A stretch of 64,000 nt of DNA from Actinacidiphila guanduensis. Lineage in GTDB: Bacteria; Actinomycetota; Actinomycetes; Streptomycetales; Streptomycetaceae. This document shows positions 55,475 through 62,355 of the stretch, piece by piece. The position numbers and the translations under genes were made by a program. The DNA lies in assembly GCF_900103985.1 (NCBI RefSeq), contig NZ_FNIE01000007.1, positions 1 to 64,000 of the forward strand. The letters are read 5' to 3'. The notes under the pieces are model-generated. The model did not search any database and was not told where the DNA came from. It worked only from the letters and a program-made list of their open reading frames with translations. Every line of letters begins with the position of its first letter. The first letter of the stretch is position 1.

Positions 55475-55777
55475 ATGAGCACTCTTGAGCCCGAGCGCGG
55501 GACGGGCACCGGCACCCTGGTCGAGCCGACTCCTCAGGTCTCCCACGGTGACGGCGACCACGAGCGCTACGCGCACTACGTCCAGAAGGACAAGATCATG
55601 GCGAGCGCGCTGGAGGGCACGCCCGTCGTCGCACTGTGCGGGAAGGTCTGGGTACCGGGACGGGACCCGAAGAAGTACCCGGTCTGCCCGATGTGCAAGG
55701 AGATCTACGACGGCATGCCGGCCGGCGGCGGCGACCGCTCCGGTTCCGGGTCCTCCGGAAGGGGCGGCAACGGCTGA
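55475..55777 (+). CDS. DUF3039 family putative zinc-binding protein
   Basis: 100 residues. Conserved centre: HERYAHYVQKDKIMASALEGTPVVALCGKVWVPGRDPKKYPVCPMCKEIYDGM. Cysteines C55, C71 and C74 plus H34 are candidate zinc ligands. The tail is Gly/Ser/Asp-rich. The family is confined to actinobacteria and has no assigned function. It overlaps no neighbour if the downstream gene starts at 55836. Confidence 0.9.
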   Translation: MSTLEPERGTGTGTLVEPTPQVSHGDGDHERYAHYVQKDKIMASALEGTPVVALCGKVWVPGRDPKKYPVCPMCKEIYDGMPAGGGDRSGSGSSGRGGNG

Positions 55778-55835
55778 GGGCGACGCGTTCGGCCCGCCGG
55801 ACGCGCCGGACGACGACGCCGACAGCGGCGAGCGC

Positions 55836-57026
55836 GTGCACGCGCTGGTCGGGCAGGGCCGGTTCGCCGAGGCGCACGCCGTGGTCAGCGACGCCTTCGT
55901 GGAGCGCAACGGCAGCGCCGGCTACCTGCTGCGGGCCTGGGTGCTCGCCCAGGAGCAGCGCCCGGCCGAGGCGCGCGACGCGGTCGACTGGGCGCTGGCG
56001 ATCGCCGGACCCGGTGAGGCGGGCGACGTCTTCGTGCTCGCCGGTGTGGTCCTGCTGTCGCTGGACGAGGCCCATGCCGCGCTGACGGTGGCGCTGCGGG
56101 CCACCGGCGCCGACCCCGACGGCTGGGAGCCCTCCGTGCTCCTGTCCGACGTCTACCGGCGGCTCGGCCGGGTGCCCGACGCCGTGGCCGCCGCCCGCAG
56201 GGCCGCGGCCCTCGCGCCCGACGAGCCGGAGGCGCAGGTCGCCCTCGCCCGCTCGCTGTCGGCGGGCCGCAGCCCGCTGGGCCGCATACCGCGCGCCCAC
56301 CGGGCCGAGCACCGCGCCGCCGTCGAGCGCGCGCTCGCGCTCGGCGCCGTGCCCGGGCAGCTCGTAGCCCCCCGCGGCGGGGCGCTGCTGGGCGGCATGG
56401 GGTTCGTGCTCTTCCTCGGCGTGCAGCTCTACCGCATCGAGACCGGTGGCACCTGGGAGCTGCTGGCCGGCGGGGTGGTCCTGGCCGCGACCTTCGCGCT
56501 CGTGGCCACCTTGGTCAACATCAGCGCCCGGCGCACCGGCATCAGCGCCCGCAGCCGGCTGCGCGGCATCCGCGCCACCACCCGCACCGAGATGGTGGGC
56601 GACGAGTGGCTGTGGCGGATCGCCGCGGTGCACGTGGCCGCGGTGATGCCGCTGCCGGTGCTGGTGACCACCGGGTTGATCGCCGCGCGCGCCTGGCACG
56701 GCCACCCGTGGCCGCTGTGGGCGGCGGCGCTGATGGCCGGGCTCGCCCTGGCCGGCGTCTGCGCGATCGTCCTGGCGGTGCCGTGGTGGTACGGCGGGAT
56801 GTTCGCCCGCCGGATCGCCCGCTACGGGGGGCTGTTCCGGATCCAGCTCACCGCGGTGGGGCTGCTGGTCGGCACGACGCTGGCGCTGGCCGTGCGGGGG
56901 CGGGCGACGACGACCGACACATGGGCGTCGGTCGCCGCGGCGCACCTCACCTGGACCGTCGGCGGCTGGCTCGCCGCCACCGCGCTCTCCGCGCGCCTCC
57001 AGTCCCACCGCCGCCGCGCTCTTTGA
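55836..57026 (+). CDS. TPR-like membrane protein, function unknown
   Basis: 396 residues from GTG 55836; the frame is open further upstream but only through the DUF3039 gene, so this first internal GTG is chosen although its ribosome site is weak. The N-terminal ~150 residues are helical repeats of tetratricopeptide type (GRFAEAHAVVSDAFVERNGSAGYLLRAWVLAQEQRPAEARDAVDWALAIAG; DVYRRLGRVPDAVAAARRAAALAPDEPEA). The C-terminal ~220 residues contain about five membrane helices. I do not recognise a named family; it may scaffold a membrane complex. Confidence 0.7.
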   Translation: MHALVGQGRFAEAHAVVSDAFVERNGSAGYLLRAWVLAQEQRPAEARDAVDWALAIAGPGEAGDVFVLAGVVLLSLDEAHAALTVALRATGADPDGWEPSVLLSDVYRRLGRVPDAVAAARRAAALAPDEPEAQVALARSLSAGRSPLGRIPRAHRAEHRAAVERALALGAVPGQLVAPRGGALLGGMGFVLFLGVQLYRIETGGTWELLAGGVVLAATFALVATLVNISARRTGISARSRLRGIRATTRTEMVGDEWLWRIAAVHVAAVMPLPVLVTTGLIAARAWHGHPWPLWAAALMAGLALAGVCAIVLAVPWWYGGMFARRIARYGGLFRIQLTAVGLLVGTTLALAVRGRATTTDTWASVAAAHLTWTVGGWLAATALSARLQSHRRRAL

Positions 57027-57330
57027 ACGGGGCGGCTACTCGCCGTTGGGGTTCCTGTCTCGTCGCCGCCTGCCGCGGCGATTCGGCTACGGGGCGGCTT
57101 CTCGCCGCGGGGGTTCCCGTACGCCGCCGCCTGCCGCTCGAATGTGGCTTGTCGCGCAGTTCCCCGCGCCCCTGAAAACCTTGCCCTTCGCGCGCACGGC
57201 GAGGCCGTACAACCAAGGGGCGCTGGGGGCACCTGCCAGGCGGAGCTCTGGGGGAGGAACTGCGCGACCAGCCATCCTGCGGGCCGCAGGCGGCAACGGC
57301 GGCGAACCCCGGCGGCGGGTTGCCCCCGTA
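57027..57330. repeat. Dispersed intergenic repeat region, third location
   Basis: This intergenic DNA repeats the blocks seen at 30512-30780: a ctcgccg.tggggttcctgt block occurs twice here (about 57040 and 57100), then gcgcagttccccgcgcccct at 57155-57174, and the 50-bp unit in inverted orientation. No gene is present. Confidence 0.7.
57216..57265 (-). repeat. Dispersed ~50-bp intergenic repeat, copy C (inverted)
   Basis: The reverse complement is nearly identical to 30594-30643 and 48280-48329 (three to five differences by eye). Confidence 0.72.
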
Positions 57331-57342
57331 GAATGCGGCCGT

Positions 57343-57358
57343 ATTGGTCTATGCCAAT
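57343..57358. promoter_or_regulatory. DasR-type operator (dre) upstream of the hexosaminidase gene
   Basis: The 16-mer ATTGGTCTATGCCAAT matches 12 of 16 positions of the DasR element ACTGGTCTAGACCAGT, including the TGGTCTA core, and is itself a near-palindrome (ATTGG/CCAAT). It ends 18 nt before the start codon. DasR represses chitin and GlcNAc genes in Streptomyces until amino-sugar phosphates appear, which fits the product. Confidence 0.7.
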
Positions 57359-57376
57359 TGCGCCGCGCGGGAGAAG

Positions 57377-59056
57377 ATGAACCCCATGGACCTCATCCCC
57401 ACCCCGAGCCACACCGCCCCGTACTCCGCGGAAGCGAGCTTCACGCTCACCGAGGCGACCGCCCTGGACGCCGGGCCCGGCACCGCGCGTGCCGAGCGCT
57501 GGCTGCGCACGTACCTCGGCGCCGCCACGGGGCTGCCCTTCCCGCCGAGTCCCCCGAGTACGAAAGGCGCGGGCGCCCCCGAGCGCGCCGCGGGCGGCAC
57601 GGTGCGGCTCGCCGTGGACGAGACGGTCAGCGGCGGCCCGGAGGGCTACCGCCTCACTGTCGATCCCGCCTCCGGCGTCCGCGTCACCGGCGGCGGCCCG
57701 GCCGGCGTCTTCTGGGGCGTCCAGACGCTGCGCCAGCTGCTCGGCCCGGACGCCTTCCGGCGCGCCCCCCTGCGCCCCCGCACCTGGCAGGTGCCGGCCT
57801 GCCACCTCGCCGACGCCCCCCGCTTCGCCTGGCGCGGCCTGCTGCTGGACGTCGCCCGCCACTTCATGCCCAAGGACGGGGTGTTCCGGTACCTGGACCT
57901 GATGGCCGCGCACAAGCTCAACGTGCTGCACCTGCACCTGACCGACGACCAGGGCTGGCGGGTCGAGATCCGCCGCCACCCGCGGCTGACGGAGGTCGGT
58001 GCCTGGCGCGAGCGCACCAAGGTCGGCCTGCGCGAGTCCACCCGCTGGGACGAGCGCCCGCACGGCGGCTACTACACGCAGGAGGACCTGCGCGAGATCG
58101 TCGCCTACGCCGCCGACCGGCACATCACCGTCGTCCCCGAGATCGACCTGCCCGGCCACTCGCAGGCCGCCATCGCCGCCTACCCCGAGCTCGGCAACAC
58201 CGACGTGCTGGACACCGCCGCCCTCGGCGTCCTCACCCAGTGGGGCGTGAACCCCAACGTGCTCGCCCCGACCGAGGAGATGCTGCGCTTCTACGAGGAG
58301 GTCCTCACCGAGGTGCTGGAGATCTTCCCGGGCCCCTTCGTGCACATCGGCGGCGACGAGTGCCCCAAGGAGCAGTGGCGCGCCTCGGCCACCGCCCAGG
58401 TGCGGATCAAGGAGCTGGACCTCGCCGACGAGCACGAGCTGCAGAGCCACATCGTGCGGCACTTCGACGCCTGGCTCGCCCGGCGCGGCCGCCGGCTCGT
58501 CGGCTGGGAGGAGATCCTGGAGGGCGGCACCGCCGAGGCGGGCCTGACCCCGGGCGCCACCGTGGCCTCCTGGCGCGGTTTCGCCGGCGGCATCGCCGCC
58601 GCCAGGGCGGGGCACGACGTGGTGATGTGCCCGGAGACGCACGTCTATCTGGACTGGCGCCAGGCCGACGGGCCGGACGAGCCGGTGCCGATCCGGCACG
58701 TGCGCACCCTGGAGGACGTCTACCGCTTCGAGCCCGTCCCGGCCGGGCTCACCGCCGAGCAGGCCGCGCACGTCATCGGCACCCAGGCCAATCTGTGGAC
58801 CGAGGTGATGGACTCGGCCCGGGTGGTGGACTACATGGCGTTCCCGCGGCTGGCCGCCTTCGCCGAGGTCGCCTGGTCCGACCTGCCGGCGCCCGAGGAG
58901 CGCGACTGGGACGGCTTCGAGGCGCGGATGCGCACCCACTACGCCCGCCTGGACGCCCTCGGCGTGGAGTACCGGCCGCCGTCCGGCCCGCTGCCCTGGC
59001 AGCGCCGCCCCGGCGTGATCGGCCGCCCCATGGCGGGCCCGCCCCCGGAGCTCTGA
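57377..59056 (+). CDS. Beta-N-acetylhexosaminidase, GH20
   Basis: 559 residues from ATG 57377 (GGAG close upstream; ATG 57386 is the alternative). It removes terminal GlcNAc/GalNAc from chito-oligosaccharides. N-terminal GH20b-like domain (~20-140), then the TIM barrel: FAWRGLLLDVARHFMP, LHLHLTDDQGWR, VPEIDLPGHS. The catalytic pair is D327-E328 in FVHIGGDECPKEQW. No signal peptide, so it is probably cytoplasmic and acts on imported chitobiose. An adjacent DasR-like operator supports a role in chitin use. Confidence 0.94.
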   Translation: MNPMDLIPTPSHTAPYSAEASFTLTEATALDAGPGTARAERWLRTYLGAATGLPFPPSPPSTKGAGAPERAAGGTVRLAVDETVSGGPEGYRLTVDPASGVRVTGGGPAGVFWGVQTLRQLLGPDAFRRAPLRPRTWQVPACHLADAPRFAWRGLLLDVARHFMPKDGVFRYLDLMAAHKLNVLHLHLTDDQGWRVEIRRHPRLTEVGAWRERTKVGLRESTRWDERPHGGYYTQEDLREIVAYAADRHITVVPEIDLPGHSQAAIAAYPELGNTDVLDTAALGVLTQWGVNPNVLAPTEEMLRFYEEVLTEVLEIFPGPFVHIGGDECPKEQWRASATAQVRIKELDLADEHELQSHIVRHFDAWLARRGRRLVGWEEILEGGTAEAGLTPGATVASWRGFAGGIAAARAGHDVVMCPETHVYLDWRQADGPDEPVPIRHVRTLEDVYRFEPVPAGLTAEQAAHVIGTQANLWTEVMDSARVVDYMAFPRLAAFAEVAWSDLPAPEERDWDGFEARMRTHYARLDALGVEYRPPSGPLPWQRRPGVIGRPMAGPPPEL

Positions 59057-59165
59057 CCCTTCGCGCCGGCCCCCGCTGTCGTCCGCCGGCCCTGTATCGG
59101 CCCCGCGCCGGACCCGTTCGCCCGGTACCGCAAACCGCCCCAACTGCCCGTGGTCGCGGCAATCG

Positions 59166-59194
59166 CGACTCCGCGCCCGTTCCCAGCGGAGTCG
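59166..59194 (+). terminator. Hairpin after the hexosaminidase gene
   Basis: Arms CGACTCCGC (59166-59174) and GCGGAGTCG (59186-59194), 11-nt loop, ~110 nt after the stop. It could be a terminator or an operator for the next operon. Confidence 0.4.
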
Positions 59195-59269
59195 TACGAT
59201 CGCACCCGGGAGGGGCGGATCGGTACTTCGTGGACCCTCGCGCCGACCGCCCGGGAACATGTGCCAGAG

Positions 59270-59300
59270 TTGCCACGTCCGGGCTGTCAGCACGTACGGT
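59270..59300 (+). promoter_or_regulatory. Putative promoter of the molybdenum hydroxylase operon
   Basis: TTGCCA (59270-59275), 19 nt, TACGGT (59295-59300), 44 nt before the GTG of the FAD subunit gene. Confidence 0.45.
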
Positions 59301-59343
59301 ACGGCTACCGCGTGACGGAGGTAGGCCGGGAAGGGGCAGCTGC

Positions 59344-60216
59344 GTGAGCACGTATGCAGGGCAGGCGGCGGAGCACGTCACGCTGCCGTCCTCGCTCGAC
59401 GAGGCGGTGGAGGCGCTGGCCGCCATGCCCAGCGCCGTGCCCGTCGCCGGGGGCACCGACCTCATGGCGGCCGTGAACTCCGGGCTGCTGCGTCCGGCCG
59501 CGCTGGTGGGCCTCGGCCGGATCAGCGAGATCCGCGGCTGGCAGTACGCCGACGGCGCCGCCCTGCTCGGCGCGGGACTGACCCACGCCCGCATGGGCCG
59601 CCCCGACTTCGCCGCGCTCATCCCCGCCCTGGCCGCCGCCGCCCGCTCGGCCGGACCGCCGCAGATCCGCAACGCGGGCACCCTGGGCGGCAACATCGCC
59701 ACCGCCGCGCCCACCGGCGACGCCCTGCCGGTGCTGGCCGCCCTGGAGGCCAGCGTGATACTCGCCGGGCCCGAGGGCGACCGCGAACTGCCGGTCAGTC
59801 ACCTGCTCACGGGGATGGACCCGCTGCGCCCCGGCGAGCTGCTGGCCTTCGTCCGCATCCCGCTGCTGCACGCCCCGCAGACCTTCCTGAAGGCCACCGG
59901 CCGCACCGGGCCCGGGCGCGCGGTGGCCTCGGTCGCGCTCGTGGTGGACCCGGCCCGGCGCCAGGTGCGCTGCTCGGTCGGCGCGGTGGCGCCGGTGCCG
60001 CTGCGGCCGCTGGAGGCCGAGCAGTGGGTGGCCGGGCTGATCGACTGGGACGGCGAGCGCAGCCTGGCCCCCGAGGCGTGCACGGCCTTCGGTGAATACG
60101 TGGCCGCGGCCTGCATCCCCGACCAGCCGGGCGTCGAACTGCCGCCCGCCGCCGTCCAGTTGCGCCGTACCGTGGCCGCACTGTCCCGCCGAGCGCTCGG
60201 GAGGGCCCTGGCATGA
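59344..60216 (+). CDS. Xanthine dehydrogenase family FAD-binding subunit
   Basis: 290 residues from GTG 59344, with GGGAAGGGG upstream. CoxM/XdhB-type: PVAGGTDLMAAVNSGLLRP is the FAD pyrophosphate loop, and QIRNAGTLGGNIATAAPTGDALP the second FAD motif. It passes electrons from the Fe-S subunit to FAD. The next gene overlaps by 4 nt (ATGA), and the third subunit follows, so this is a three-gene molybdenum hydroxylase operon. The true substrate (purine, aldehyde or heterocycle) is not determined. Confidence 0.93.
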   Translation: MSTYAGQAAEHVTLPSSLDEAVEALAAMPSAVPVAGGTDLMAAVNSGLLRPAALVGLGRISEIRGWQYADGAALLGAGLTHARMGRPDFAALIPALAAAARSAGPPQIRNAGTLGGNIATAAPTGDALPVLAALEASVILAGPEGDRELPVSHLLTGMDPLRPGELLAFVRIPLLHAPQTFLKATGRTGPGRAVASVALVVDPARRQVRCSVGAVAPVPLRPLEAEQWVAGLIDWDGERSLAPEACTAFGEYVAAACIPDQPGVELPPAAVQLRRTVAALSRRALGRALA

Positions 60217-62318
60217 CCGACCGGCAGCCGCACGAGCGGGACCCGCACGGGCAGGACGGCCCGGGCAGCGCCGGAGCCTGGCAGCCCGTGCCCGGCGGCG
60301 GGGACTACGACCCCGACCAGACCATGCACGTCTCCTTCGCGGCCCAACTGCCGCCCGAGCCGCGCCCCGGCGAGGACCCCCTGAGCGCCCACGGCCCGGT
60401 CGGCCCCGACTACCACCCCGATTACCGGGGCCAGGCCGACCCGGCGGGCGAGGGCGGCCCCGCCGGCCACACCACCGGCTACCCGGGCGACTACGCGGAC
60501 TACTCCGGCTACCCCGGCCAGGCCCCCTACTACGGCACCCCCGTCTACGGCCGGCACGACACCGCCGCCGAGGACGCCTACCGCGGCCACGAGGGCAGCG
60601 GCTACGCCGGGCAGGACTACGACCCCGAGGGCTACGCCCCGCACCAGCCGGGCGGCTACGGCGGGACGCAAGGCGACCCGGCCGGATACGGCGGCCACGA
60701 GGGCGGCGTGCCCGACGGGGCCGGGCAGGGCGGCGGTGAGCCCGAGGCGGGGACCGAGCCGGGGCCCGACGCGTCGGCGGCCCGGCCCGCCGACGCGGCC
60801 ACCACCTGGACGATCCCCGTCATCAGGGACGAGGGCGAGGGGGACTCCGGGGAGTTCTCCGTGGGCGCCTTCGCCCCGCCGCCGTCCTGGGACCAGGCGC
60901 CCTCGCCGGCCGCGCCCACCTCGTCGTTCCCGGCGGGCATGTTCGGCCAGGGCGCGGCGGCGGCCAGGGCGGCCGCCGAGGCCGCGGGCACGCCCGCCGA
61001 GGGCGGCTCGGCCGAGCCCGCGCAGGACTTCGGGCACGGCTTCCCGCAGGACTTCCCGCCGCCTCCCGAGCAGCACACCGGTCAGGAAAGCGGCCGGGAA
61101 CCCGCCCAGGAGAACGGGCCGGGGACCGGCGGCGGTCCCTGGGCGCAGCCGTACGGCCAGGACGGCACCGAGGGCGGCCCCTGGCTGCCCGCGCACGCGC
61201 CCGCGGCCGACGCCGCCTGGTCGGCCTTCGTGGACGACCCCGACAGCCCGCGCGACCCGGCGCCGCCCCGGCCCGCCCACCCCGCCGGGGAGGCCGGCCA
61301 CGAGGAGCCGACGGCGCTCCACCTGCCCGAGCAGCGCTCCGGCGACGACGGAGGTTCCCCGGCCGGCGGGGACGGCGGCTTCGGCACCGGGCCCGGTAGC
61401 GAGCACGCGGGCGAGGCGGGGGAGGAGGCCGCGGCCGCCGGGAGCGAGGCGTCCGGGCTCCCCGAGGAGCCCGCCGAGGGGGCCGAACCGCCGCACGGCG
61501 CCGAGCCGTTCGCGCCCGCGGACAGCGAGGCGGGCGAGACCTTCGGGGCGCCCGCCGAGAAGGAGGGCGCGGGCTCCGAGGGGCCCGGCGACCCCGGCGA
61601 CCCCGGTACGGCCGCCGCCGACGGCACCCTGCCCGACCCCCTCGCCGAGCCCGGCGCCGACGCCGCCGACACCCCGGACCACCACGGTGACGACTCCGGT
61701 GACGACCCGCTCGCCGGGGCCGCCGCCGAACCGGAGCCCGAGCCGCTGCCGGAGACCCGCAGCGAGCACCCGCTGGCCTCGTACATGCTGCGGGTCAACG
61801 GCACCGACCGGCCCGTCACCGACGCCTGGCTCGGCGAGTCCCTGCTCTACGTGCTGCGCGAGCGGCTGGGCCTGGCCGGCGCCAAGGACGGCTGCGAGCA
61901 GGGCGAGTGCGGGGCCTGCTCGGTGCAGGTGGACGGCCGCCTGGTGGCCTCCTGCCTGGTGCCCGCGGCCACCGCCGCCGGCAGCGAGGTGCGCACCGTG
62001 GAGGGCCTGGGCGAGGGCGGCCGCCCCTCCGACGTGCAGCGCGCCCTCGCCGACAGCGGGGCCGTCCAGTGCGGCTTCTGCATCCCCGGCATGGCGATGA
62101 CGGTGCACGACCTGCTGGAGGGCAACCACCGCCCCACCGACCTCGACGTCCGCCAGGCCCTCAGCGGCAACCTGTGCCGCTGCTCGGGCTACCGCGGGGT
62201 GATCGAGGCGGTCCGCCAGGTCGTCGCCACCCGGGCGGCCGAGGACGAGGCGGCCGCCGACGACCACGCCCGGGTGCCGCAGCAGGGCGGGCCCGGCACG
62301 CCGGGAGCCGCCGGATGA
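60213..62318 (+). CDS. [2Fe-2S] subunit of molybdenum hydroxylase with ~515-residue disordered N-terminal extension
   Basis: 701 residues from ATG 60213, against ~160-180 for the usual subunit. Residues ~1-515 are low-complexity: Gly/Tyr/Pro/His-rich repeats (GYxG, DYxP) up to ~180, then Pro/Ala/Glu/Gly-rich acidic sequence. From ~522 the normal protein begins (YMLRVNGTDRPVTDAWLGESLLYVLRERLGLAGAKDGCEQGECGACSVQVDG): plant-ferredoxin [2Fe-2S] ligands C-x4-C-x2-C plus a later Cys, then the helical cluster with CGFC and CRC. The reading frame and overlap with the previous gene leave no better start near 61770. Confidence 0.88.
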   Translation: MTDRQPHERDPHGQDGPGSAGAWQPVPGGGDYDPDQTMHVSFAAQLPPEPRPGEDPLSAHGPVGPDYHPDYRGQADPAGEGGPAGHTTGYPGDYADYSGYPGQAPYYGTPVYGRHDTAAEDAYRGHEGSGYAGQDYDPEGYAPHQPGGYGGTQGDPAGYGGHEGGVPDGAGQGGGEPEAGTEPGPDASAARPADAATTWTIPVIRDEGEGDSGEFSVGAFAPPPSWDQAPSPAAPTSSFPAGMFGQGAAAARAAAEAAGTPAEGGSAEPAQDFGHGFPQDFPPPPEQHTGQESGREPAQENGPGTGGGPWAQPYGQDGTEGGPWLPAHAPAADAAWSAFVDDPDSPRDPAPPRPAHPAGEAGHEEPTALHLPEQRSGDDGGSPAGGDGGFGTGPGSEHAGEAGEEAAAAGSEASGLPEEPAEGAEPPHGAEPFAPADSEAGETFGAPAEKEGAGSEGPGDPGDPGTAAADGTLPDPLAEPGADAADTPDHHGDDSGDDPLAGAAAEPEPEPLPETRSEHPLASYMLRVNGTDRPVTDAWLGESLLYVLRERLGLAGAKDGCEQGECGACSVQVDGRLVASCLVPAATAAGSEVRTVEGLGEGGRPSDVQRALADSGAVQCGFCIPGMAMTVHDLLEGNHRPTDLDVRQALSGNLCRCSGYRGVIEAVRQVVATRAAEDEAAADDHARVPQQGGPGTPGAAG

Positions 62319-62355
62319 CCGCCGGACGGCCCGACTCGCCCGTGGGAGGCGCCCT

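Noticed and set aside
55485..55835. Upstream start (TTG 55485) for the TPR-like membrane protein.
   Set aside because: It would overlap the DUF3039 gene by ~290 nt and the extra residues are Arg/Thr/Ala-rich shadow sequence.
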